Below are positions 53,355 to 64,000 of a stretch of 64,000 nucleotides of DNA, piece after piece; position 1 is the first letter of the stretch, and the number at the start of each line of letters is the position of its first letter. Under the pieces are notes generated by a model. That model was not told the DNA's origin. It did not search any database and saw nothing but the letters and a program-made list of their open reading frames with translations. This DNA is from Mytilus trossulus (taxonomy: Eukaryota; Mollusca; Bivalvia; Mytilida; Mytilidae). A program made the translations under genes and the position numbers. The stretch is taken from assembly GCF_036588685.1 (NCBI RefSeq), contig NC_086379.1:15361862-15425861 (forward strand), read 5' to 3'.

Positions 53355-53680
53355 TATAGATAATCCTAAATGATCTCAGATAAACCAGGATTTTCTCAGA
53401 TAAAGTACGATTATCTCATTTTTTTACATTAAGCTTAGATAAACCGGGATTATCTCGATTTTTTTTCCAGATAATGCCGGTTTATCTCAGAATTTTCAGA
53501 TAAACCGGGATTTTCTCCAGATAATGGATTTTCTATATTTTCTCAGATAAACTAGATTTTTTTCGAATTTGAATTAAGCTGAGATAATCTTAGTTTATCT
53601 GAGATAAACCGGGATTATCTGAGAAAATCCGGGATTATCTGAGAAAATCCGGGATTATCTGAAAATTCTGAGAAATTTGA
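53355..53680. repeat. GATAA-type quasi-palindromic repeat array
   Basis: Variants of AGATAAACCGGGATTATCTG, GAGAAAATCCGGGATTATCT and CCGGTTTATCTCAGA alternate, with arms in both orientations. About a dozen GATAA/TTATC pairs lie in ~325 bp, and three GGGATTATCTGAGAAAATCC units are almost identical at about 53600-53670. It could fold into a chain of hairpins. Confidence 0.8.
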
Positions 53681-53689
53681 TTAACTGAA

Positions 53690-56600
53690 AAAAAGGAGCC
53701 AATAGAAAGTCACGACACATTGGAAGAAAATTGTTTTTTTTTGTCAATTAGATAATCTAATCATGATGATGGCAACTGCCCAATACCTGAAATATTTATT
53801 ACCTTACAACTTCATTATATTGTTTATTGGTTTGTTATTTAACGACACGTGCGACTGCCCAGTGCAATGTTAACCATTAAACAAACGCTGTTGGGTGTTT
53901 GATCGGTTCATTTTTATTTATCCAACTTTTTAAAAACTATATGTAGTACAGGTAAAAAAAGTTGGATAGATGAGATCAAAGGTAATCAAGAACAAAGGGT
54001 TTTTTTTTAAATTAGAGTTTGGGTTGAAAAATAAGAGTGAAAATTATACCCGGATTAAATTTTCTGTAGTATTATTTAGCATAGCATGTTAAAATGTGCA
54101 ACTGACATTTAATTTTCATCCTCGTTGAAGTAGGTGGATGATACTGCATCAGTGTAGTGATATACGTTGATCTGTCCTTGCTGTAGTCTATCCTTTAAGT
54201 TGGGTCAGTCTGTTGTCTATGTAGCTGCGGAACCGTAGCTCATAGGTCCTTATGTTATTTTTTGACTATTTGCGGACCATAGATGGTTCGGCAGCTATTG
54301 TCTATGTAGGTTTAGGGGCGTTTCCATGATATTTGAAAGAGGGGGCGGGGAATGAAAAAAAACGGCAATTATTTTTCTCTGCCGAGAAATTCCAAACATA
54401 CGGTATAAGGCGTTACTAAACATTTCAATAGTCCTAGGCCAGGATTTTATGAATGAAAGGCGTAATTATGGTTGTCCTGGTAGAGGGTCCATGAGGAAGC
54501 TCAAAAGCTCCTGGGTTTCAACAATTAGCATCAAATTATGAAGAAGCTATACTTATAAATATCTCTCTATTTTAGATAAGATTCTGGTTTCTTTGAACAA
54601 TTATACATGATACAAGACAAACAAACACTGAAGTATAAAGTTCGTTCGTTTTAAATATTGTCGGATTTGATATGGAATACACGATTGAATATGGAAAATT
54701 GACTTAAATGTACAACAGTGCTAAATTAAAGCAATCTTGTCACTGTCTAGTTCCGATAGGTGGTACCAACTAATGGATATTGAAACAATATGATACTACC
54801 AAAGGCTATCAAAATTGGGAAGTAAAAATGCTGCTTTTCTGTAAGTCGTCGAACCCCTGATTTGTGGGTTTCTTCTGTATAAAAGATGAAATATTTATTT
54901 ATTATCTAAAATATACTATAAAACTTACTATCGCCTATTTATATATATTTTTTTAAATAGTATAAAAACATACAGGAACAAATTTACTGTCAAATTTTAG
55001 AAAGACACCTTACTATCACTAAACAAACAACCCAATAATTAACAAAAATAAAAAGTTGGCTAAATGAGAATACCTTATTTTAAAAAGTTGGACAAATGAG
55101 AAGACATCGTTTGATCGCCACATTTTGCATAGAATTAGATCTAAATTTTTTGCAACTTGTATCTTTATTTTTGTTCTAAGAACACATTTCGCACTGAGTG
55201 CAATCAGGAGGTCCAGGACGGTTTTAAGACTTTCTGGAAAATTATTACTTTAAATATTTGTCTGACTGTTAAATAAAATACATGTAAATTCATGGAGTGT
55301 CAGTGAGTTTTAATTTTTTATACAAATGAGACCCCAACTTTGGTAGTCCAGATTGAACACATTGGGCAATCGTATATATGCAATAAGGAACAGATGTATC
55401 CACAAAATTATAATAACATTTTATGAACTTTCCTGCTTTAATAAATCATTTTTAATACACTTTTAATGTAATACTATTTATAAATCAGTGTTTAAAAGTC
55501 ACCAATATATGCTAATTAAGATTAAAACTTCATATAACATTGTTATACTTAATCTTGTAAAAAAAATCATTAATAAATACTGTTTAAACTAAGATTAAAA
55601 TTGCATGTGTCATTGGGTCATTTCATGTGTTATTCAATCATTCGTGTTACGTATCTCTAGTACTTATCTATGGATAAGAGCTAACACTACCAAAAACAAA
55701 TTCACTAGAATCATGGAAGTATTATATTGACTTCCATGCTAGAATTAATCGAAAAATTCTAGAAAAAAACTACCTCTAGGCTTATACTTTCATCAACAAC
55801 TTATGTAGCAGATGTAACAATCATCATCCTATAAACGGAATACTTCCAATAGAAGCCCAACTTCATATTAGACTATTGAACAACACCTTTTGCGCAAGAA
55901 ATCGAGTGGCGCTATGTTAAAAAACCTGAAACTATAAGGCTAAAAATTTGAAGAAAAAAAAGGAAAAAAGTGGGATTGGCCTATTTGATGGCTTCTAAGA
56001 AAAAATAATGAGGGGAGTCACCGGGTATGACTATATAGGTCTTGTAGAGGAGAAACAGGTGCATCTTTTGCGCAAGGTATCGAGTGGCACTATGTTTAAA
56101 AAAAAAATTGAAAAAGGGGGATTGTTTTCATAGCCTCTATAGAAAAATAATTAGGGGTGTTACGGGGTATAGCGTGGTGATAGATACAGTATACAGAGTG
56201 ATTGTAGATATACAGAGCTGTGATTAAATTCTTAATTCGACGTCCAATTGTTTGATACTCAAATCCACGCCCAATGACAATGTTCCGTCATGTATTGCCA
56301 AAACGACGTCCGATTACCTTTATAGTATCTATAGTAGTCTTCTCTTATCGATGTCCAATATCAATGAATAATAGAATAACAAATTGCTGCACTTACACTT
56401 ATACATGTAAATGCATATTGATAAATGGCATGCGAGTATACTTAAATCAGAACACAACGACAAAGAAAACTAAACGAAATATATATATAGGGCAACACTC
56501 AGTCTTCAACAGTAGACGAAATAAAGAAGTATAAATGCCAACTGTTAGAGTATTATAATTTGGACTAGCTCTGTAAGAAGTTTGTCAACAATTTATTGTT

Positions 56601-56750
56601 TTACACCTGGAGTGAAAAATGTACAAAATAAATTGGCATTATGTTTTTATGTTGTGCTGTTACACCACTGTCTCAGATTATAGGAAGATTAAGCGCTCAC
56701 AAACATGTTAAACCCAGTCAAATATTTTATGTGCCTGTAGTATAGTGGTT
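53690..56750. other. Gene-free stretch with one diverged duplication
   Basis: No gene recognised. CTTTTGCGCAAGAAATCGAG (about 55888) and CTTTTGCGCAAGGTATCGAG (about 56066), each followed by TGGC(G/A)CTATGTT, AAAAAGGGGGATTG-like and GGGGTAT words, define a ~180-bp diverged direct repeat to about 56170. Confidence 0.5.
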
Positions 56751-57044
56751 GTCGTTAATTTATGTCTTGAATATTTGTTGTTCAGATTGTTTTGTTTTGA
56801 AGTTATTTTTTAGTTGTATAATAATAATTTTATATGTTACATGTCGTGACCTTTAATTGCTCAATGATTCCTTGTTGAAGGACGTTAAGTTCCCTATGTC
56901 GTTAATTTATGTCTTGAATATTTGTTGTTCAGATTGTTTTGTTTTGAAGTTATTTTTTAGTTGTATAATAATAATTTTATATGTTACATGTCGTGACCTT
57001 TAATTGCTCAATGATTCCTTGTTGAAGGACGTTAAGTTCCCTAT
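56751..57044. repeat. Exact 147-bp tandem duplication
   Basis: The unit GTCGTTAATTTATGTCTTGA...GACGTTAAGTTCCCTAT occupies 56751-56897 and 56898-57044 with no difference that I can see. It is followed by a piece of the GTGGTATGATTGCC family (57050-57110). Confidence 0.95.
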
Positions 57045-58000
57045 GGATATAAGAAAATGTGGTTTGAGTGCCAATGAGACAATTCTTCATCCAAGTCTCA
57101 GTTTATAAAAGAAACCCACTTTAGATTTCTTTTCTTTCTTTTTAATATGTTCTTCGTCAATTTTGAAGAGCTCTGAATTAATTTTTATAGAAGGATATTT
57201 TCTGTGAGAAGGATCTAATTCAAGAAAAAATTAAACATTCATACCACTGGATTGTGATTTTGTGTCTTGTGTGTTAAAATATGCTAGTTTTCGAGTCAGA
57301 AGTGATAATTTAATTTAGAATAAAAGATAAGAGAAAAATATAAAACAGAAACCTTAGGAATGTTAATCTTTCAAAATATCTTTTTCGTGCATGAGTTATT
57401 TTTTGTTTTGTTTTGAGCAGTCTTACAAGAAACTTTTATTACTTTTTTCCTGTTATGTCAACATTTATTGGGGGAAGTTGTATATTTATTACCAATATAA
57501 CAGGCAGAGGTTTGACAATCATGCATGTCACCCGTAATTACATTTACATGTAAAAATTTCACTTTTTGGATCCAGATTTAAAAACCGAATGAAGAGGGTT
57601 TCTCCTGTTTCTTAGCAAGTAAGCAAACATTTAGTATTTCCGACAATGTACATGTATTGTTTATATCCTACAATATAAATCTGGCTCTTTAAGGTTTCAG
57701 GTATTTAAACTCTGACTTATGTATTTAATTATTATGTATTTAATTATTTTGAAAGTAAAATGAAAAGTATGTCTTATCAATAATCATGATGAAATAATTG
57801 TTTTTCCATAATTGAATCGTGCATTATTTGTGTATTGGATTACTTGATTTTCATCTCTATTTTGTTTACTGACACATGACGAAATAGTTAAATTTAAATA
57901 TTTTACAAAACCTTTGTCATTATCAAAAGATTAAAATCGACTGATTAAATGAATGTGAGGGTTTTATTATTATCGGCGATGTCGAAATTAACCGTCAGTA
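57045..58000. other. Gene-free AT-rich stretch
   Basis: Apart from the repeat fragment at 57050-57110 (GAGTGCCAATGAGACAATTC) I see nothing recognisable. Confidence 0.5.
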
Positions 58001-58004
58001 AAAC

Positions 58005-61000
58005 CTAATACACTAGTCCTGTCGATTTGTGCAGATTTTTGACAAAATTGCTCAGAATGTGGTAAAAGCATGAAATTTGGAATAGAGGAAGTATATGTCA
58101 TGGACAACATTTTAAGCTATGGACCCACTCTGAAAGTCAAAATTTGCGGAAGAGGCGGCCATTTAAAAATGGCGGCCGTTTGATCTCTATAGATTAATAA
58201 ACAAAATTCTAAAAAAAATATTAGAGAAGATATTGACATGAAACCTGGGTAATATAATAACAGTGCTGATTCCAATTGTCTTGTTGGACAAAGTTTTTGA
58301 AAATATTACCCATATTGAATGGCAGCCATCTTGAAAAATCTTTGATTTTAAGCCAAAAAAAGTAGTCATTATTCGATGAAAATTTAAAAAAAAACCAATG
58401 TCGAAGATATACAAATGTATTTGTTTGAGCTATATAAACAGGACGAAAAGCGAGCCTATAAACCCCCTCCCCGAGTTTTTCTTTTGTTTCGTAGAGGGTA
58501 CAAATTACTTTATATTTTCCGACAATGTACATGTCTCTAATGTTCAAAAGTAATCGACATAGTTAAAACGCGACCACAAAGAAGATCATAAAATGAACTA
58601 TAACATGTATAACTCTAAAAGCAATATTCCTGCCACCGCTTGTTCAACATAGAATAACAGGAGAATTTTATTTTACAAGTATAAATAAAGCAAAAAAATT
58701 ATTTGTATACCTGTCATTTACAATAGTTGGCTGATTACATGAAAATTCGTTTTGTTGATATTGTTCATTTGAAACAACTTTCAAAAACCTTGATTGCAGA
58801 CATAATGTATTTCATATCATACAAGTAATTAATGTTATAGGAAGACCAACTGCTCAAATGTTCTCAATTATATTTAACAAAAAATTAAATGTACATGATT
58901 TGTCAAACCTCATCACTATGTCTATCATGTTCTATCACATTGTCCTCCACATTTACATACGTAATACTGCCTTTACACTTTTGCATTTCCTTAGTAACCG
59001 TGTTCACTTTGACTTATCAGTTAAGCGCTTGCTGCAAGAAGTTATTATAAAGTCATATGGTATATTCATCCCAGATGACAAGGACTGTCATCTGAGAACT
59101 TCATATGTATTGATTTTTTGGTAGCCATTTTGAATGATGGCCATTTTGAAAACATGAATTTCCAATATAACATTATTCGCTAATCTTATTTATTCACTGA
59201 TTGCATTCACACTTTTTTCTACTAATATGCATTAGATATTTATAAAATGGTCAGATAAGGCATGTACATGTTTACACAATAAAGATATCAGTATAAGAAT
59301 TTCTAACTGTTACCTACACGTTTGCCTAAGTAACTTTGTAAAACAGAAATTACGAATATAATATAATTTATGACTGAACGTTGTTGTTGGAAAATATCAA
59401 AATTATAGATTTCCAAAACACTGGAGCTAGATATCAGAAGAAAATAATGAGCGTTTAGAGTAGAAGGAATGTGTGAAACGGCAAGAGAGGATATGTGAGG
59501 GTTTGCATGCAATGGCAAGCAGATCCAAACAGAACAGACATAGACATTTGAGCTGGCAATCACTCTTTTTGATGCAGGCATACAACAATGTTGGGTCTTG
59601 AATTTGTTTTTCTTCCGCTCAATTTGAAACATGTGAATGAGGGTTCTGGAACTGCAGAAGCACTGCAGAAGCACTCAAGACGGCACAAATCCTGTCAAAC
59701 AAATGTTCAGACCTCAAAATATTTCATCAGTAAAAGGGAAAACATACTTCTGATGTTGGAGATAAATTGCCAGTTGAAAGAAAACTAGACACTGTTAAGT
59801 GATACTGAATCAACACAAACAACGACTGCAATGTATTTTTTCTGTGGTGATGTATCTGAAGATTTCCATGATACTTCGAAATTTAAAAATTGACAAAAAT
59901 GGGACATGACTGTACAACTGTACTACAAGACATATTTCCTTAGCCAAAGTAAGAGCTGGAGATTTCAAATTACCAGTATCCTGCTTAATGATTGATAAAA
60001 CTTGACATAGCAAATGGGCAGAATAAAATACATAGAAAGAAAGCCAAGAATCTTTTATCCTTGGAGTTGTGCTTTTCAAAAATATAAAATAGATTGACGA
60101 CACACGGTCTGGCAGAGGTATTGTACCAATCTCCAAGCTTGCAGATCACGCTAAATTGTACAATAAACGCCTGGAACAACTTGTAGTTATCATGGAAGGA
60201 AGGACTGATGCAACGCATCTAACAAAATAGGAATGTAACTAACAAAGGATGGCCAACCATCGAGACACAATCCAGTAATATCGATGAGTGGAAGACAACA
60301 CTCACCATTTCTCAGCTATAATAGTTCAATTTTGCAACCCGTCATCGAAGGGATGCAACTGCAACTGATCAGTCCTCCGATAAAGAGTAAGATGTCTCAA
60401 AGATTGAGGAACGGAATCATTTTGAAAGCCTACAATGAATGTCCCTGTAAACCTTTCTATAGTAGCAAGCCTAACCCTTCAAACTATTCTAGTTACTTTG
60501 ACTATGAAGAGGCATTCCCCATCACGACTTAAACATTTTGTAAAAGACATGGCCTGTTTCAGATTTTCCCCGACATATTTATTGAGAATCCAGAGAAAGA
60601 CGCAACCTTTCATGTGTGCTTGCATATCATCTATGGTAGCTAGTATTCAATTTTTCATAAATGTTGTATTAATCATTCCATCCATGACAACTAGTATTTA
60701 CTAAGAACGTTTACTGTACCATTTTTCCATATCATCAATTTCAAATATTAAAACAATATCTGTTCCAGACTGTGAGCCATCACTGTTTTCTATTATTTTG
60801 GCAAGCCCTATTGCAATGGATAATAGATTTTTGTCTTTCTTTCTGTGTCTCGAATTCTGTCTTATTGACTTGTTGTGCAGTTTTAACACACATTTAGCAT
60901 GAGATCGGCTCCTGAAATATTAATCTTCAGCACTGTATCTGGCTCAAAGAACAATGGTTAGTAGTTCAAGTGACAGTACCATACTCTATTGTCAATCACA

Positions 61001-62010
61001 ATTGTTGATGCTTCATGATGATAGTCAGATACCTCATCACAAAGAAATAAAGAAATATCTGCAATCATTGTGCTTGTTGATTCATCACAAATGTGGCTGG
61101 TTATTCTACTGGGTTTTTTAATCCTTGACTCATTTTGTTTTTTCTGACTATATATATTAAGATTTGCTTTGACAGGATTAGTACCTTTTGCCTTGTGATT
61201 CTCCCATTGTATGGCCTTCATCATCGTTGAACAGTTGTATGCTTACAAAAAATGACTGATTACAAGCTCAAATGTCTATGTCTGCTCTTTTTGTATTTGC
61301 TTGGCATTGTAAATCATCACGTGTCCTCTCTTCCCGATGCGGAATTCTTTATTCATTTATTAGATTTGTTCAACTCTAGTGATTTTGATACCTACGTATT
61401 TTTTCCTGTTCAACATACAGTGCTCATATTTTATATACGGATTTTTTTAATGGTAAAAAATTACCTAAGCCCTACATACTAAACTGCAATTAAAAGAATT
61501 TACGTATTTATTTAAATACAGTTATTTGTCAACATAAGCATACCTTATTTGAGCACTTGGTGAATATATCTTATATGAAAAGCAACAGTCATTAATAAAT
61601 GATTAGCAAAACTAGTTGTAAATGCATATAAAACTTAGTATTAAATTAAATTCAAAAAACAAGTTAGGACAGCGATTAATAATATATTGCAAATTTACGT
61701 TTCCAAAATGGCCACCATTCAAGATGGCCACTAAATACTTCAATAGTCCTCAGTTTATATTCTTTGTCATAAGAAACACGAAAGTTTATCAAAATTAGTT
61801 AAGTAACAGATTTTTCATATTTTTTAAATAATTTTTATTGACTTTTTGGACATGATTTAAAAATGGCCGCCCAGAGCCGCCATTTTGATTTTCTGAATTG
61901 GGTCCATAGCTATAAATGTTAGTTATGACCCCAACTAACACTCTGCAAAGTTTGATGCTTTTACCACCTTCTGAGCAATTGTTTCCCATTTCGACTGGAC
62001 TACACAGTCA
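58005..62010. mobile_element. ~4-kb decayed element bounded by long inverted repeats
   Basis: The left arm (about 58008-58200) contains AAATTGCTCAGAATGTGGTA, AAAGCATGAAATTTGG, AGCTATGGACCCACTCTGAA and AGGCGGCCATTTAAAAATGG. The right arm (about 61850-62005), read on the other strand, has ATTGCTCAGAAGGTGGTAAA, AGCATCAAACTTTGCAG, AGCTATGGACCCAATTCAGA and GCGGCCATTTTTAAA. GCCATTTTGAATG-type words also occur at 59124-59150 and 61700-61735. The interior holds only short, overlapping open frames (58858-59124, 60284-60532, 60958-61224) that I do not recognise. The ends and any target duplication could not be fixed. Confidence 0.55.
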
Positions 62011-62194
62011 GTTAGCGTCAACACAGCTAACAAATGTGTTTATTAAGTATGTTTAAAGTATATGATGTATATTGTATCTTAGACAAGACAATATGTCCAT
62101 GCACACCATGAGTAGTTTGTTAATTGCGTGCCGTGTTCAGAATGTCACCCCTCCTCTAAAAAAAGGACGTTATAAAAACTATTTTTCATATAAA

Positions 62195-62378
62195 ATCTTG
62201 CAAACGATTGTCGTCCAATTATAACACTCTTTACATTGTTCTTTGGTATATTTAGAATCCGTAATAAACCTTAATTATCTGGAAAATGAGATAATGAATT
62301 ATCTGACGGTATTCTTCAGTAAATATAATCTGGCAAACGATTGTCGTCCAATCAGAACACTCGTTACATTGTTTTTTT
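62195..62378. repeat. Direct repeat GGCAAACGATTGTCGTCCAAT
   Basis: CTTGCAAACGATTGTCGTCC, AATTATAACACTC, TTACATTGTT (62197-62243) recurs as CTGGCAAACGATTGTCGTCC, AATCAGAACACTC, GTTACATTGTT (62329-62374), a period of about 132 bp. Confidence 0.85.
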
Positions 62379-62426
62379 GTATATTTATTGAACCTAGGGC
62401 TCAATTTAATACAGGTGAATCAAAAT

Positions 62427-62505
62427 TAAAAGCGCAAATGTCCATAGTATTTGAAGCGCAAATGTCCTATCGTTTTACAGGTAAAAAAGCGCAAACGTCC
62501 TGTGC
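62427..62505. repeat. Three AGCGCAAATGTCC repeats
   Basis: AGCGCAAATGTCCATAG, AGCGCAAATGTCCTATCG and AGCGCAAACGTCCTGTG follow one another at intervals of about 25-35 bases. Confidence 0.8.
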
Positions 62506-62739
62506 CCGATAATACATGCGATATGAAAAATGCCATGTAATAATCTGATAATACGATTCGAACAATGCTCTTTTCAAGTTAGCTGTAGTCAAGTCCTACG
62601 GTTTCTCAAAATTAAATTGTCCACAGAGCTTAGAATGTAACGCGCTTAATTCTTCTCTGAAAATTCAATCTTAAGAAAGAATTGAAAATACTGTCACTCA
62701 TTCAGCAAGCTGTTTTACTTTAATTGAAAACAAATAAGA

Positions 62740-62895
62740 TGCAAAAGATATCATAGGGATATTCAAACTAACAAGTCGAAAATAAACTGACAACACCATG
62801 GAGAAAAGAAAAAATTACCAACAAACAAAAGTACACAAAACACACAACTATAAACTTAAGACTGATCAACACGAACCCTACAAAAAAACTGAAGT
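62740..62895 (-). repeat. Retroelement tail fragment (31.7-kb family)
   Basis: GCAAAAGATATCATAGGGAT, AAGTCGAAAATAAACTGACA, ACACCATGGAGAAAAGAAAA and ATCAACACGAACCCTAC match 31725-31875 in order. It is truncated before the CCGGAAGGGTAAGCAG part. Confidence 0.7.
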
Positions 62896-64000
62896 TGTTC
62901 CGTATCTACCTAGTGCATTTCTTTCTAACAAAAACGATAAAAACGGTTCAGCGAGCACACGTTTATATCCTTTGTTTCTAACATACGTTTGCAAAGTTTG
63001 CAATAACCCTTACAAACTATAAATTCGCGAAAAATGCGTCTACAGTTTAACTGTTGACAAGCGGATGATGGTAACTGTAGTTTTTGCCTGAATAGAACTT
63101 ATCACCCTGTTAGTAAAATTGTATAAGATACCGTGAAAAAAAAACAAGTGTTTTTTCTAAGTGGTCTTGATTTATTTTCGATTGTCTTCTTACTAGAACA
63201 TTTGTGGATATCCAAGTGTGTATGTGTTGAACAATCTAGCTTTAGAGGCAGTTATTTCATTGTGCTTTAAATTCAAATAGAAAAAAATGCTCCTGCTCTA
63301 TCTATAAGTTCATTGTATTTTATGCCATTATTCTCTTCTTTTCCCCCAATATTATTATCTATTCATTTTTGTCCATTCTGTATTCTTTTTCCGTTATTTT
63401 CTGTTATATCAACAACCCATCCAGACCTTCATGCATGTGTATGACAGGCACCATTGTTTGTCTAATTAGAACGAGGTTTACATTTTTGTCTTTAAGTTGA
63501 TGTTTACATATATTATTCTCTATTGTTATCCTATTGTTTTTAATTTCCTTTTTGTGTCCATTCTGTTGTCTTTTTCTATTATTCTCTAATATATATATAT
63601 AAACATCCCTTCCAGAACTTCATGCATATATATGACAGGTCAGGCATTGTTATTGGTGAGTTATATGAAAAATATTAAGAACGAAAATTAAATCTTATTC
63701 TTTTAGCTTATAGTTTACATATTATTTAAATCTAAAGGAGATACTACAAAGCCAATTAAAAAATACTTACAATTTCAAAGTATTTATTCAAATTAATTCC
63801 GACAAAACAATTTAAATTAACTTATAATGAGAAGAAAATAGTTATAAATTAGATCTGTTTGTGAAAATACACATTTGTGGATATATTTTATTAAGTTTAA
63901 AAACGGTTGTGGAAGAACACAATGTGGTTTTTTTTGGCAATTAGTTAAATTATATCAATAATAGTTTTTTCTCTGAAAACTTAAGACACTGTGCAAAGGG
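62896..64000. other. Gene-free end of window
   Basis: A diverged direct repeat is the only structure: about 63340-63470 and 63530-63650 share TGTCCATTCTGT, CTTTTTC, CCAGA(C/A)CTTCATGCAT and TATGACAGG. No exon was recognised. Confidence 0.5.

Noticed and set aside
60284-60704. Two overlapping open frames that might be a small gene
   Set aside because: They overlap in different frames, match nothing I know and lie inside the decayed inverted-repeat-bounded region.

Overview
This is AT-rich animal nuclear DNA with multi-exon genes, GT..AG introns and very dense interspersed repeats. Several repeats (the GTGGTATGATTGCCAATGAG family, 'pearl'-type elements with tandem cores, CTGTAAACCAACT-ended miniature elements) are ones I associate with bivalves, especially marine mussels of the genus Mytilus. 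There is no operon, CRISPR array or prokaryotic feature. I resolve four protein-coding genes, all split into exons, plus debris of at least two retroelement types and many DNA-transposon-like foldback elements.

Layout. 1-3173: repeat-rich, no gene. 3181-8024: a 4.8-kb segment with terminal inverted repeats and a 7-bp flanking duplication, probably a mobile element with further copies of its ends inside. 9023-18482 (+): the mussel ZNF207/BuGZ gene in nine exons; intron 1 carries two nested foldback elements. 19.6-20.3 kb: six dispersed copies of a ~60-nt structured module whose stems keep pairing while their sequence changes. I regard this as the most novel signal in the window. 20.3-27.8 kb: repeats only.

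27886-36824 (+), 39453-44047 (+) and 46470-51803 (-): a local family of three five-exon genes for secreted ependymin-related proteins. The first two are close tandem paralogues with identical exon lengths (147, 90, 85, 162, 95). The third is inverted and more diverged but keeps the same intron phases (0, 0, 1, 1). The locus is full of duplication debris: a partial repeat of exon 1 with a second splice donor, an 87-bp tandem array made from the 3' part of exon 2 and its donor and later broken by insertions, and an inverted copy of the third gene's exon 4 inside its own intron 1.

52-64 kb: no recognisable gene; repeats, a GATAA-type palindromic array, an exact 147-bp tandem duplication, and a ~4-kb region (about 58.0-62.0 kb) bounded by long inverted repeats that looks like a decayed element.

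All exon boundaries were derived by eye from splice consensus, reading frame and paralogue comparison. No database search was run; family names rest on recognised motifs.
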